The position numbers and the translations under genes were made by a program. 64,000 bases of DNA from the NCBI GenBank assembly GCA_027030245.1, contig JALVFE010000029.1, positions 1-64,000 of the forward strand, written 5' to 3'. The notes below the pieces were generated by a model, which was given only the letters and a program-made list of their open reading frames with translations, did no database searches and was not told where the DNA came from. Of the stretch, positions 45,285 to 55,499 are shown one piece after another. Position 1 is the stretch's first letter, and every line of letters begins with the position of its first letter. The DNA comes from Melioribacteraceae bacterium. GTDB lineage: Bacteria; Bacteroidota; Ignavibacteria; Ignavibacteriales; Melioribacteraceae.

Positions 45285-45518
45285 AGCAGTTCTCCTGAAA
45301 GTAATTAAATAGTTTCATATTTGAAAATATTTATAAAAATAATAGATATTTTTATTCTTAAAATCAACACGAATTATTATCAATAATTCTATTATAATCA
45401 AACGACGGCAACGGAAGATTTTAATATATCCAAGAAGATATCGAATAACTTATAATATTGATAAACAGATTGTTTTTATTAGATTTGAAGATAATTTTTC
45501 TGAATAAATACAAAACAA

Positions 45519-46658
45519 GTGAAAAATTTAATAAAACACCTGGTATTAATTTTTGTTTTGAACACACAAGTTTTACCGAATGGGTTTAAATTCGTTGCCA
45601 TGTCCGATTCAAGAGGACCTTATAACGGCGTTAACGACTCGGTCCTTTCAAAGTTAGTAAATCATATTTTGACCAATCAACACGGCGTGAAATTCGTTGT
45701 GTTTGCCGGAGACATGGTAAACGGGCACGAACACGATCCCGCAAGAACTTTCAGTGAGCTGATGCACTGGAAAGATGTTATGGGACCGATATATGAAAAT
45801 GAAAATTTCGTTTGGCCGAAAGTTTGGCCGGTTGTGGGCAATCACGAAATTAGGAACGGAAAAGACGAAGATAATTTCAGACGGGCATTTCCGGACGTTT
45901 TTGGAAACGGCCCCGATGACGAAAAAGGACTTTCGTATTCATTCGATTTCGGAAACTCGCATTTCGTTGTGGTGAACACGGACAGATGGTATTACGGAGA
46001 TCCGGAAGATACAACAGACGACAGACGGGATTGGCACTATGTAAAACATTTGGATTGGTTGGAAAAAGATTTGGCGGAAGCAAAAAAGAGAAACGTAAAA
46101 CATATTTTTGTGTTTAGTCACGAAATGGGATTCCCAACAGGCGGACATTTGCACGACGGACTTCCAAACTTGGGAAGGAATTTTGTACCGCCTTTGGACT
46201 CAACACGAATTTGGTATCTGGAAAGAAGAAACAAATTTTGGAATCTTCTGAAAAAATATGATGTAGATGCTCATATTTGCGGACACGAACATTTATATGC
46301 CCGCCAATCGGTTGACGGCGTTTACGAAATTATTACCGGAAGCGCCGGTGCGCCGTTATATGAGTTTAATCCGCGTTACCGCGAAGATCCCGATACCGTT
46401 TACCCCGGGGAAGAAATGAGTTATGAAAAGGCGGTTAATTATTATAAAGTATTAAAATACAATTATGGTCCGGGTAAAAATTCGCAAGCCTCAGAGAACT
46501 TTTTCGGGTTAAAAGCATTTAATTATACCGTTTACGATGTTCAAGACGAATATGTTTTAGTGGAAACATACGGCGGCTTTTTGAAAAAAGGCACGAGCAA
46601 TGTTTTGGGAACCGGAATTAAACTTATCGACAAGTTTTATATCAACAAAAATAAATAG
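45519..46658 (+). CDS. Exported calcineurin-like metallophosphoesterase
   Basis: GTG start, then a signal peptide (to VLPNG) and a metallophosphoesterase domain. The metal-binding motifs are in order: SDSRG (in place of DxH), GDMVNG, VVGNHE, SHEMGFP and GHEHLYAR. The GDxxD/GNHE/GHxH series is largely canonical, although the first motif DxH appears as DSR. It probably hydrolyses a phosphate ester or nucleotide in the periplasm. 379 aa; monocistronic; no good ribosome binding site seen. Confidence 0.85.
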   Translation: MKNLIKHLVLIFVLNTQVLPNGFKFVAMSDSRGPYNGVNDSVLSKLVNHILTNQHGVKFVVFAGDMVNGHEHDPARTFSELMHWKDVMGPIYENENFVWPKVWPVVGNHEIRNGKDEDNFRRAFPDVFGNGPDDEKGLSYSFDFGNSHFVVVNTDRWYYGDPEDTTDDRRDWHYVKHLDWLEKDLAEAKKRNVKHIFVFSHEMGFPTGGHLHDGLPNLGRNFVPPLDSTRIWYLERRNKFWNLLKKYDVDAHICGHEHLYARQSVDGVYEIITGSAGAPLYEFNPRYREDPDTVYPGEEMSYEKAVNYYKVLKYNYGPGKNSQASENFFGLKAFNYTVYDVQDEYVLVETYGGFLKKGTSNVLGTGIKLIDKFYINKNK

Positions 46659-46734
46659 CTAAGCACAAAGACTCAGTTCTCAAGGCACGCCGGCAATTAA
46701 CAGCCCGGATTAATATTCTTAAGATTGCCTGAAT

Positions 46735-48147
46735 CTATCTTCCCGGTTTATAAAGATGGGTAGTATGCCCGAAAAACAATTCCGCCGATTCCATCACTGT
46801 TTCGGAAAGTGTGGGATGCGGATGAATTGTTAAAGCAACATCTTTTGCCAAAGCCGCCATTTCAACCGCAAGCGTTCCTTCGGCAATTAACTCTCCCGCG
46901 CCCGGACCAACAATACCCATTCCAAGCATTCGTCCTGTTTCGGAATCAAAAATTAGTTTTGTCAGACCGTCGTATCTGTCGAGAGTGGTAGCGCGCCCGC
47001 TTGCTGCCCAAGGGAATTTTGTGACCTTATAATTTATTCCCAGTTCTTTCGCTTCGTTTTCCGTTATGCCCGTCCACGCCAATTCGGGATCGGTAAACAC
47101 TATTGCAGGAATAGCCGCCGGTTCAAAGGCAACTTTTTTACCGAGAATTGCTTCCACGGCAACCTTTCCTTCTGCAGAAGCTTTGTGCGCCAGCATAGCA
47201 CCGCCAACAATATCGCCGATTGCGAAAATTTTCGGATCGTCGGTTTGTTGTTTTTCGTCTACCACAACAAATCCGCGGCGGTCGGTTTTAACAGATGTGT
47301 TTTCCAACCCCAAACCTTCGGTAATCGGTTTTCTGCCAACAGCCACCAAGATTTTATCAAAAACCTGTTCTTTTTCTTTTAAGTCTTTGCCTTCGAAGGA
47401 TACTTTAATTCCGGCTTTTATTTCTTTAATATCAACAACTTTTGTATTGAGCAAAATTGATTTGAATTTCTTACTTAAAGATTTAGTCAACACGTCAACC
47501 AAATCGGAATCGGCGCCCGGTAATAATTGCGGCATCATTTCAACAACGGTAATTTCGCTTCCCAGAGCCGAATAGACCGACCCCATTTCCAATCCGATAT
47601 AACCGCCGCCCAGCACCAAGAGTTTATTGGGAATATCTTCCAGCTCCAATGCTTCTCTTGACGTCATTATTTTTGGAGAATCCATCGGAAAACCGGGAAT
47701 TGTTGAAGGAACGGAACCCGTTGCAAGAATTGCCGTTTCAAATTCCATTTCTTCCACCTCGCCGGATGTTAATTTAACGGCAAGTTTGTTGTTGCTAAGG
47801 AAAGACGCTCTACCCTGAATAAAATTTATTTTTCTTTGCTTTACAAGCTGACCCAATCCGCCGGTAAGTTTAGTAACGACTTTCTTTTTAAATTTCCGGA
47901 GTTTCTCAACGTTAATTTCAGGCTTTCCGAAATCAACGCCCCATTTTTTCGCTTCTTGGGCTTCGTAAATAAGTTTAGAAATATGCAACAACGCTTTTGA
48001 TGGAATGCATCCGCGGTACAAACAAATCCCACCGGGATTTTTTTCCAAATCGATAAGCGTAACATTCATGCCCAAATCCGCTGCATGAAAAGCCGCGGCG
48101 TACCCGCCGGGACCGCCGCCGATAACAGCTAACTGAACTTTATTCAT
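46735..48147 (-). CDS. lpdA: Dihydrolipoyl dehydrogenase (E3)
   Basis: FAD flavoprotein that reoxidises dihydrolipoyl groups of pyruvate dehydrogenase. FAD fold GGGPGGYAAAFHAADLG, redox disulfide C42/C47 in GGICLYRGCIPSK, NAD fold GGGYIGLEMGSV, and the C-terminal HPHPTLSE active-site base motif. 470 aa, complete. GGAGAG precedes the ATG. In this operon it is the third enzyme gene but is separated from E2 by a four-helix-bundle gene. Confidence 0.96.
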   Translation of the reverse strand: MNKVQLAVIGGGPGGYAAAFHAADLGMNVTLIDLEKNPGGICLYRGCIPSKALLHISKLIYEAQEAKKWGVDFGKPEINVEKLRKFKKKVVTKLTGGLGQLVKQRKINFIQGRASFLSNNKLAVKLTSGEVEEMEFETAILATGSVPSTIPGFPMDSPKIMTSREALELEDIPNKLLVLGGGYIGLEMGSVYSALGSEITVVEMMPQLLPGADSDLVDVLTKSLSKKFKSILLNTKVVDIKEIKAGIKVSFEGKDLKEKEQVFDKILVAVGRKPITEGLGLENTSVKTDRRGFVVVDEKQQTDDPKIFAIGDIVGGAMLAHKASAEGKVAVEAILGKKVAFEPAAIPAIVFTDPELAWTGITENEAKELGINYKVTKFPWAASGRATTLDRYDGLTKLIFDSETGRMLGMGIVGPGAGELIAEGTLAVEMAALAKDVALTIHPHPTLSETVMESAELFFGHTTHLYKPGR

Positions 48148-48170
48148 TTACTCTCCATTAAAAATTTCTT

Positions 48171-48200
48171 TTAATCTTACTCTTAATCTTGCTCTTGCTC
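48171..48200. repeat. Left repeat flanking the four-helix-bundle gene
   Basis: TTAATCTTAC then TCTTAATCTTGCTCTTGCTC: tandem six-base units of the CTTAAT/CTTGCT/CTTACT kind. The reverse complement of the right flank (48636-48667) consists of the same units. The gene's stop codon lies inside this repeat. Confidence 0.7.
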
Positions 48201-48617
48201 TTTCCCTTTCCCCAAACCTTCCTCTTCAATCGATGTATAATTAATTTTATCCTCATAAACTCTGTTCACATTTACGTTTTTAATTAATCCAATCAGCATT
48301 TTCACTATTTCTTCCAAGTAATATTTTCCATCCGTTAATGTATTTTCATCAATATAGTTTTTAACAAACATAGCATCTAAACACGCACTACATTCCAAGC
48401 AAGAGCTTTTTGCTATATCGAAATACTTACTTTTGTCTTTTCCGTAATACTTACCGTTACCTTCGGCAATATTAAGTAAGATTGATAAAGATGCTTTTTC
48501 AAATTGAGAATACAGTACCGAACTTTTGGGAATATTTTTTAGCACTGACTCCGACCAAGCATAAAAGTTTAAAGTTTTTTTATACACAAGTAACTTTTCA
48601 TGGTCTAACATAATCAT
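48183..48617 (-). CDS. Four-helix-bundle protein (23S rRNA intervening-sequence type)
   Basis: 144 aa, all-helical, with the family pattern LLVYKKTLNFYAW, SSVLYSQFEKASLSILLNIAEGNGKY, and FDIAKSSCLECSACLDAM. The family was first seen inside intervening sequences of 23S rRNA genes and occurs as stand-alone copies in many Bacteroidota and Ignavibacteria genomes; its role is unknown. It lies between the E2 and E3 genes of the pyruvate dehydrogenase operon, same strand, flanked by inverted tandem repeats. The C-terminal tail GKGKEQEQD is encoded by the left repeat itself, as if the element carried the gene in. Confidence 0.85.
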   Translation of the reverse strand: MIMLDHEKLLVYKKTLNFYAWSESVLKNIPKSSVLYSQFEKASLSILLNIAEGNGKYYGKDKSKYFDIAKSSCLECSACLDAMFVKNYIDENTLTDGKYYLEEIVKMLIGLIKNVNVNRVYEDKINYTSIEEEGLGKGKEQEQD

Positions 48618-48635
48618 GTAATAGCAATTATTTTT

Positions 48636-48667
48636 AGATTAAGAGCAAGAGTAAGTTCAAGATTAAG
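48636..48667. repeat. Right repeat flanking the four-helix-bundle gene
   Basis: AGATTAAGAGCAAGAGTAAG then TTCAAGATTAAG, the inverted counterpart of 48171-48200, built of the same six-base units in complement. It ends at the E2 stop codon. Confidence 0.7.
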
Positions 48668-48668
48668 T

Positions 48669-50318
48669 TTAATCCAAAATTAGTAAAAAAGGTTGTTCCA
48701 AAGCTTCGGCAACCCAACGCAAAAATCTCGCTGCATCTGCCCCGTCTATAATTCTGTGATCGTAAGACAAAGAAAGTGGCAAAATTAATCTTGGAACAAA
48801 CTCGCCGTCAACGTATACGGGTTCGAGTTTTCCTCTGGAAACACCCAATATGGCAACTTCGGGCGAATTAACAACCGGAGTGAATCCGGTTCCTCCGATT
48901 CCACCCAAATTGCTGATTGTAAAGTTTCCGCCTTGCAAATCTTCCAAAGTAATTTTTTTCGCGCGTGCTTTTTCCGAAATCTGACTAAGCTCTGCAGAAA
49001 GTTCCAAGACATTTTTTTTGTCAACATCCCTTATAACGGGCACAATCAACCCTCTGTCGGTATCGACTGCCACCCCGATATTAAAATATTTTTTGTAAAT
49101 AATTTCGTTCTTTTGTAAATCGATACTGGCGTTGAATTGTGGGAACTTCTTCAAAGCAAATGCTATTACCTTCAATAAAATTGCGGTTATGGTAAGTTTT
49201 CCGCCAACAGCTTCGGCTTTTTTAGAATATTTTTTTCTCAGTTTTTCAAGCTCGGTTATATCCGCTGCATCGAATTGTGTAACATGCGGAATAGTTGCCC
49301 ATGCAAAAGACAAATGCTCTGCGGTTTTCTTCCGGATATTATTCATCGGTTGAACTTCTATTTCCCCGAATTTTGAAAAATCGGGCAACGGTTCTTGTTT
49401 AATTCCGGTAACAGCTAAAGTTCCGCCCGAGCCGGATAAGCTTTGGTTCAATGTTTTAGCGAATTTTTTAACGTCATCGATTGAAATTCTTCCGCCAGGC
49501 CCGGTTCCGCGAACTTGGTTTATGTCAATTCCGATTTCGCGAGCAAATCTCCTGACCGATGGAGCGGCGGGAGCTATTTTTTCCGGCATTCCCGATCTTT
49601 TAGGAACGTGCGGCGGAACGGATTTTCTTTCCGGTTGAACGGAAGGCGTTTCTTCTGCCTTTATTTCGGGCTGTTGTTCTAACTTCTCTTCATGTACTGG
49701 TTCGCTCTCTTTTTTGCTATCGACCGAAACCTTGCCGGTTTCAATGAGCAAAATAACATCGCCTACCTTTACAACATCCCCGTCTTTTGCCCTAATCTCT
49801 TTAACAACCCCGGAAACTTCTGACGGAACTTCGATTGTGGCTTTATCGGTTTCAAGTTCAAACAATACTTGTCCGTTTTCAACAGAATCACCTTCTTTTA
49901 CAAGAAATTTAACTATTTGGGCGGACTCGATATTTTCACCTAAGTCGGGAAGTTTAAACTCATAAATCCCCTTATCTTTTACTTCTGTTTTTGGTTTTTC
50001 GGTTTTTGCCGGTTCGGGTTCCGTCGTATTTTCCGGAATGATTTCTTTTTCCGGTTCTTGCTTTTTCTGTCCGGTTTCACCCTGTTCTTCAACAGTAAAA
50101 ATAACTTGTCCTACTTTTGCCGTATCGCCGTCTTTAACCATAACCTCTTTTACGACCCCGGCAAACTCGGATGGAACTTCTATCGTTGCTTTGTCGGTTT
50201 CTATTTCAAGTACAATCTGATCAACTTTAATTTCATCTCCCGGGGAAACCATTATTTTCACAATTTGTGCGGTTTCTATATTTTCGCCCAATTCGGGTAA
50301 TTTAAATTCTTTTATCAT
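48669..50318 (-). CDS. aceF: Dihydrolipoyl acetyltransferase (pyruvate dehydrogenase E2), two lipoyl domains
   Basis: Core of the pyruvate dehydrogenase complex. Two lipoyl domains at about 1-78 and 117-195, each with the lipoyl-lysine loop ETDKATIEVPSE. Proline/glutamate-rich linkers, a peripheral-subunit-binding domain near 255-290 (VRRFAREIGIDINQVRGTGPGGRI) and the acetyltransferase domain (about 315-549) with the active site DHRIIDGADAARFL follow. 549 aa. Lies 20 bp downstream of the E1 gene. Confidence 0.96.
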   Translation of the reverse strand: MIKEFKLPELGENIETAQIVKIMVSPGDEIKVDQIVLEIETDKATIEVPSEFAGVVKEVMVKDGDTAKVGQVIFTVEEQGETGQKKQEPEKEIIPENTTEPEPAKTEKPKTEVKDKGIYEFKLPDLGENIESAQIVKFLVKEGDSVENGQVLFELETDKATIEVPSEVSGVVKEIRAKDGDVVKVGDVILLIETGKVSVDSKKESEPVHEEKLEQQPEIKAEETPSVQPERKSVPPHVPKRSGMPEKIAPAAPSVRRFAREIGIDINQVRGTGPGGRISIDDVKKFAKTLNQSLSGSGGTLAVTGIKQEPLPDFSKFGEIEVQPMNNIRKKTAEHLSFAWATIPHVTQFDAADITELEKLRKKYSKKAEAVGGKLTITAILLKVIAFALKKFPQFNASIDLQKNEIIYKKYFNIGVAVDTDRGLIVPVIRDVDKKNVLELSAELSQISEKARAKKITLEDLQGGNFTISNLGGIGGTGFTPVVNSPEVAILGVSRGKLEPVYVDGEFVPRLILPLSLSYDHRIIDGADAARFLRWVAEALEQPFLLILD

Positions 50319-50338
50319 AATTTATAAAATCCTTTTAT

Positions 50339-53017
50339 TTACGATTTTAACGGATTAGGTTTTTCAGGATTAATTTTCAGTTCTTTAATTGCCTTTTTCA
50401 AGATTTCCGGTTTTAGTTTTTTCTCTTTAACCAAAGAATATAAAGAAGCATAAGCAATATGTTTTGCATCTACTTCGAAGAAATCTCTTAACGCTTCCCT
50501 GCTTTCGCTTCTGCCGAACCCAAGTGTTCCGAGTGTGTGTAAAGGTCCGGGCAACCACTTGGAAATAGCGTCTCCCAAAATTTGAACATAGTCAAGCGCT
50601 GCAACAAACACGCCGGATTCGTTTTTGGTAACCTCGGCAATATAAGGTGTTTTTGCTTTCTTATCGGGGTGTAACATATTCCAGCGTTCGGTTTCAAGCG
50701 CATCGTAATGCAGGTTTTTATAGCTTGTAACGCTCCAAACATCTGCCGGAACGTTAAATTTGCTTTCCAGAATTTCAGCAGCTTTTAACGCTTCATTCAG
50801 AATAGCGCCGCTGCCGAAAAGATTAACTTTGTTTTTAACGGATTTTTTCTTCGATTTTCTGAATTTATATATGCCTTTCAAAATTCCTTCTTTAACGCCA
50901 GCCGGCATTTTCGGCATGGGATAATTTTCGTTCATTACGGTTATGTAATAAAATACGTCTTCTTGCTTTTCGTACATTCGATAAATACCTTCCCTAACAA
51001 TTACGGCAAGCTCGTATGCAAAAGCGGGATCGTATGCTTTCAATGTAGGAATAACATACGCGTAAAGGTGACTTTGTCCGTCTTGGTGTTGTAAACCTTC
51101 ACCGGCCAGTGTTGTTCTGCCTGCGGTTGCACCGATTAGAAATCCTTTTACGCGCATATCCGCAGCTGCCCAGGCAAGATCGCCGATTCTTTGGAAACCG
51201 AACATCGAGTAAAAAGTAAAGAAAGGTATTGTGTTTATTCCCCTTGTTGCGTAAGCCGTTCCGGCAGCAATGAACGAAGACATGGAACCTGCCTCGGTTA
51301 TTCCTTCTTCAAGAATTTGTCCGTCTTTGGCTTCGCGGTAATAAAGCAAGCTGTCGCGGTCGACCGGTTCGTAAAGTTGGCCGCGGCTTGAGTAAATTCC
51401 GACTTGTCTAAACAGGGATTCCATTCCGAACGTTCGCGCTTCGTCCGGAACTATCGGTACGATAAGTTTACCTACTTCTTTATCCTTCAGTAATTTTGTT
51501 AACATTCTAACATAAACCATTGTTGTAGAAACCCCGCGGTCGCCGGTTCCCTCGTAAAATTCATGGAAAATCTCTTCGGAAGGAGTGTGAATGGGTTGAG
51601 CGGCAATATGTCTTTTCGGAATATAACCGCCGAGTTCTTTCCTTCTCTTTTTAAGATAAATAATTTCCGGACTGTCTTCCGGCGGACGGTAAAAAGGAGC
51701 TTTGGCAATGTCCTCATCCGAAATCGGAATACCGAAACGTGTTCTGAACTCCCTTAATTCTTCTTCGTTTAATTTTTTCTGAGAGTGAGTAATGTTTTTC
51801 CCTTCGCCTGCTTCGCCGAGTCCGTAACCCTTAACGGTTTTAGCAATAATTACCGTCGGTTTCCCCTTTGTTTCAACCGCTGCTTTGAAAGCGGCATAAA
51901 CTTTTTCGGGGTCGTGTCCGCCACGTTTCATTTTCTCTAATGTTTCGTCGCTGTAATTTTCAACGAGTTTAAGCAGTTCGGGATATTTGCCAAAAAAGTG
52001 TTTACGAATATAAGCCCCGTCTTCCACAATATATTTTTGAGATTCGCCGTCAACAATTTCGTTCATTCTTTTAACCAACAAACCCGTTTTGTCTTGTTCC
52101 AGCAAAGGATCCCAGTCGCTTCCCCAAACGACTTTAATAACATTCCACCCCGCACCTCTAAAAACGGCTTCAAGCTCTTGAATAATTTTTCCGTTTCCTC
52201 TTACGGGACCGTCCAAACGTTGCAGATTGGCATTTATTACGAAGATCAAATTATCGAGATTTTCTCTGGCAGCCAGTGAAATGGCACCGAGAGTTTCCGG
52301 TTCGTCCGTTTCGCCGTCACCCAGAAAAGCCCAGACTTTAGCATCGCTAGGCTTTTTCAATCCGCGGTTTTCCAAATATCTGTTGAATCTCGCTTGATAT
52401 ATTGCCATAATGGGTCCAAGTCCCATTGAAACCGTTGGGAATTCCCAAAAATTCGGCATTAACCACGGGTGGGGATACGAAGACAAGCCGCCGCCTTTCC
52501 TCAGTTCCCTGCGGAAATTTTTAAGTTCTTCGGCTGAAATTCTTCCTTCCAGAAAAGCACGGGCATATATTCCCGGTGAAGCATGTCCTTGGAAATAAAC
52601 AATATCGCCTTCTCTGTTTTGGTCTTTACCTCTGAAAAAGTGATTGAAACCTATTTCGTACAACGTAGCGGCTGAAGCGAACGTTGAAATATGTCCGCCT
52701 ATTCCGGGTTCTTCTTTGTTTGCCCGCACAACCATCGCCATTGCGTTCCATCGAACAATACTTTTAATTCTTCGTTCGATTTCACGTCCGCCGGGGAATT
52801 TAGGCTGTTTATCTTTTGGGATTGTGTTTATGTAAGGAGTGTTTGCCGTAAACGGTAACTCGACACCCGATTCGTATGCATAAGTATCGAGTTCGTGCAA
52901 AAGTTCCCTAACTCTTTCGGGACCTTCGGTTCTAAGTACATATTCGAGAGACTCCAGCCATTCCCGGGTTTCTTGCTCTTTTATTTCTTCCAATTCTTTT
53001 TTTGTTTTATTGTCCAT
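50339..53017 (-). CDS. aceE: Pyruvate dehydrogenase E1 (homodimeric type)
   Basis: Thiamine-diphosphate enzyme that decarboxylates pyruvate and acetylates E2. The 892-aa length and motifs such as GGHISTFASAATLYEIGFNHFF and ThDP-binding GDGE-containing region match AceE, the single-chain homodimeric form. This differs from the two-subunit alpha/beta E1 common in many relatives. First gene of the E1-E2-(four-helix)-E3 operon. AAGGGA ribosome binding site upstream of the ATG. Confidence 0.95.
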   Translation of the reverse strand: MDNKTKKELEEIKEQETREWLESLEYVLRTEGPERVRELLHELDTYAYESGVELPFTANTPYINTIPKDKQPKFPGGREIERRIKSIVRWNAMAMVVRANKEEPGIGGHISTFASAATLYEIGFNHFFRGKDQNREGDIVYFQGHASPGIYARAFLEGRISAEELKNFRRELRKGGGLSSYPHPWLMPNFWEFPTVSMGLGPIMAIYQARFNRYLENRGLKKPSDAKVWAFLGDGETDEPETLGAISLAARENLDNLIFVINANLQRLDGPVRGNGKIIQELEAVFRGAGWNVIKVVWGSDWDPLLEQDKTGLLVKRMNEIVDGESQKYIVEDGAYIRKHFFGKYPELLKLVENYSDETLEKMKRGGHDPEKVYAAFKAAVETKGKPTVIIAKTVKGYGLGEAGEGKNITHSQKKLNEEELREFRTRFGIPISDEDIAKAPFYRPPEDSPEIIYLKKRRKELGGYIPKRHIAAQPIHTPSEEIFHEFYEGTGDRGVSTTMVYVRMLTKLLKDKEVGKLIVPIVPDEARTFGMESLFRQVGIYSSRGQLYEPVDRDSLLYYREAKDGQILEEGITEAGSMSSFIAAGTAYATRGINTIPFFTFYSMFGFQRIGDLAWAAADMRVKGFLIGATAGRTTLAGEGLQHQDGQSHLYAYVIPTLKAYDPAFAYELAVIVREGIYRMYEKQEDVFYYITVMNENYPMPKMPAGVKEGILKGIYKFRKSKKKSVKNKVNLFGSGAILNEALKAAEILESKFNVPADVWSVTSYKNLHYDALETERWNMLHPDKKAKTPYIAEVTKNESGVFVAALDYVQILGDAISKWLPGPLHTLGTLGFGRSESREALRDFFEVDAKHIAYASLYSLVKEKKLKPEILKKAIKELKINPEKPNPLKS

Positions 53018-53164
53018 AAAAATTTGTTCCCTTATCCTGTTTTAATAAGATATCATGTGCTTTTTTCGAATTGCAAAGTTACTAAAATTAGTTAAAAAAA
53101 GTTCGACGTATGCTTTGCAATCCACCAATATAAGCAAAATGCTGCTCAAAGAATATCTTTTACT

Positions 53165-55330
53165 TTACATTACTCCGAGTTCTTTCATTAAATCTGTTGC
53201 TCCGCTGAATTTGTGGGTAATCCACAAAATATAACGGATATCCACGCCAATTGACCTGCTGTAAGCATCGTTCCATGCAAAATCGTTTATTGTTGCTTCG
53301 AAAGCGCGGTCAAAATTTAATCCGATTAACTCACCGTAAGCATTCATAATCGGGCTTCCGGAGTTTCCACCCGTTGTATCGGTATTATACAGAATATTTA
53401 CCGGCACGCCGTTTATTTTTTTGCTGTAGAATTTTCCGAATTCTTTCAAGTCGAACAACTCGCGTAGTTTTTGGGGAATTTGATATTCTTTTCCCAAATA
53501 ACTTTTTTCAATTACGCCTTTTAATGAAGTTACAGGAGAATAATAAACCGCATCTGCAGGGGAATAACCTTTTATCCTGCCGTAAGTTAATCTCAATGTG
53601 CCGTTTGCGTCCGGTATGAAATCTTTGTTTTTCCAAAGGCGTTTCACTTCAATCAATTCAGCCGAAAGTTTTGTTAAAGCGCCGTTGGTTTTATCTCTTT
53701 CGTTTATAATTTGTTCGTTTTGAGATTTAAGTTTTTCAAAAAAGACAAATAATGGTTGGGTTTCAAAAGACACGTCTTCCTTGAAAAGAAGATTCAAATA
53801 TGATTCTTTATTAAAAATTTCCGATTTCATAACCGTGCTGTCCACGAATTCGGTGATTGCGGAAATATTTTTACCGTTGTCAGTAAGCTCTTCAATTGCT
53901 TTTATTTTTGATGTGGATTTAAAATTCAGGGCGTCGGTAAACATTTTTGCCAGAAATCTACGCTCGAATTCTTTATTTAATTCGGAAAACATACCGTCGA
54001 TTTTTTTCAATAAATCTTTTCTGTTGGAATCTTTAAAAATTTCTTTGCGTTCGTCTTCCGGTTTCTCTGTTTCTTTCTTAAACTCAAAAATTGTGTTTAT
54101 TAAATTTCGGGTAATTGAGAATCTGTTGAATACTCTGAACCACAAATCAGCTTGAGCAATTTGGAAAATCTTGTTATAAACTATATCAATATCGTAAAGA
54201 AGCCGACCGTATTTGGATTTTAATTCAGGATTCGAGTCTATAAATTTTTGCAATTCATTTTCTTCTTGTTTTTTCTGTTGTATGATTGGAATTCTTTTCA
54301 AGCCGAGTAATTTCCCTTTGTAGTTTTTCATTGTGTTGGCTAATCTTTTAATTTGGGTGGCAAATTTTAATTCCAATTCAGGATTTCCCTTGCCAATATT
54401 TTCCAATTGTTCAATCATCCACTCGAATGTAGCGGCGATATAAGGCAGTTGATAATTGTTTTGATATTCGAGAAACTGTGAAGGGCGGTTGCGGTAAGTT
54501 CTTCCCGGGTATCCTAAAATAAATACAAAATCTCCTTCGTTTACTCCGTTGGGATTAATTTTCAAGTATTTTTTCGGTTTGTAAGGAACGTTATCTTTCG
54601 AATATTCTGCCGCGCTGCCATCGGGAGCTACATAAGCGCGCATAAATGTAAAATCGCCCGAATGACGTGGCCAAATCCAATTATCCGTCTCGCCGCCGAA
54701 TTCACCGATTGTGCGGGGTGGAGCGAAAACCAAACGAACATCTTTTATTACACGGTATTTAAAAAGCACATAAGTTTTCCCTTTGAACATTTCCGAAACC
54801 TGACCGATTATCGATTTATCTTCCGAAGAAGCTGCTTTTCCTATTTCTTCCATTTTTTCTGAGATTATTTTGGATCTTTCGGCTAAATTATCTATTCCTT
54901 CGATTGCGGAAAGAACTTGATCGGAAACATCCTCATAAGATTCCGTTATTCTGCATGTATAACCTTCCGCAGGAATTTCTTCTTCTTTGGATTTTGCAAG
55001 AAATCCGTTTTCCAGATAATTGTTTTCGGTCGTGCTTGCCTTATTTAACGCTCTGAAAGCACAGTGGTGGTTTGTTAATATTAAACCGTCTCCCGAAACA
55101 AAAGAACCGGTACAACCACCGACTTTCACAAGAGCATCTACCAATCCGACTCCCTCGGGATTATAAATTTCCGTTAGATTTATTTTTAAACCCGCATCTT
55201 TTAAGTTTAATTTATGAATTTCGCTTAGCGGGTACATTCCTTCTGCCGGTGCTGTGGGAATCATTCCGGTTAAGAAAAGAAGGGAAGCAATCAAAACAAA
55301 AGCTGTAAAAGAAATTCGGAATTTAAACAT
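53165..55330 (-). CDS. S46 family dipeptidyl-peptidase (DPP7/DPP11 type)
   Basis: Exported serine dipeptidyl-peptidase of the Bacteroidota-type S46 family. Signal peptide (to about residue 29), catalytic histidine in TNHHC (88-89) within CTGSFVSGDGLILTNHHC, and nucleophile S657 in TGGNSGSP. 721 aa is normal. It releases dipeptides in the periplasm. The residue just before the active site that separates DPP7 (broad, aliphatic) from DPP11 (Asp/Glu) specificity cannot be assigned by eye. Together with the M16 and S8 enzymes it indicates a protein-degrading lifestyle. Confidence 0.94.
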   Translation of the reverse strand: MFKFRISFTAFVLIASLLFLTGMIPTAPAEGMYPLSEIHKLNLKDAGLKINLTEIYNPEGVGLVDALVKVGGCTGSFVSGDGLILTNHHCAFRALNKASTTENNYLENGFLAKSKEEEIPAEGYTCRITESYEDVSDQVLSAIEGIDNLAERSKIISEKMEEIGKAASSEDKSIIGQVSEMFKGKTYVLFKYRVIKDVRLVFAPPRTIGEFGGETDNWIWPRHSGDFTFMRAYVAPDGSAAEYSKDNVPYKPKKYLKINPNGVNEGDFVFILGYPGRTYRNRPSQFLEYQNNYQLPYIAATFEWMIEQLENIGKGNPELELKFATQIKRLANTMKNYKGKLLGLKRIPIIQQKKQEENELQKFIDSNPELKSKYGRLLYDIDIVYNKIFQIAQADLWFRVFNRFSITRNLINTIFEFKKETEKPEDERKEIFKDSNRKDLLKKIDGMFSELNKEFERRFLAKMFTDALNFKSTSKIKAIEELTDNGKNISAITEFVDSTVMKSEIFNKESYLNLLFKEDVSFETQPLFVFFEKLKSQNEQIINERDKTNGALTKLSAELIEVKRLWKNKDFIPDANGTLRLTYGRIKGYSPADAVYYSPVTSLKGVIEKSYLGKEYQIPQKLRELFDLKEFGKFYSKKINGVPVNILYNTDTTGGNSGSPIMNAYGELIGLNFDRAFEATINDFAWNDAYSRSIGVDIRYILWITHKFSGATDLMKELGVM

Positions 55331-55499
55331 GTCAATCTCCGTTAAATGTTGAAATATTAAACTTGACTTTTCGATAATTTCCTATTGATTTGTGGAAATA
55401 TAAATATACAAAATGAGGCATCAGTAGTAAACTAAAAGGAATTATTGGTAAATTTAAATAATAAACAAAAATTTAATCTCAATGATTAATGGAGAATTG

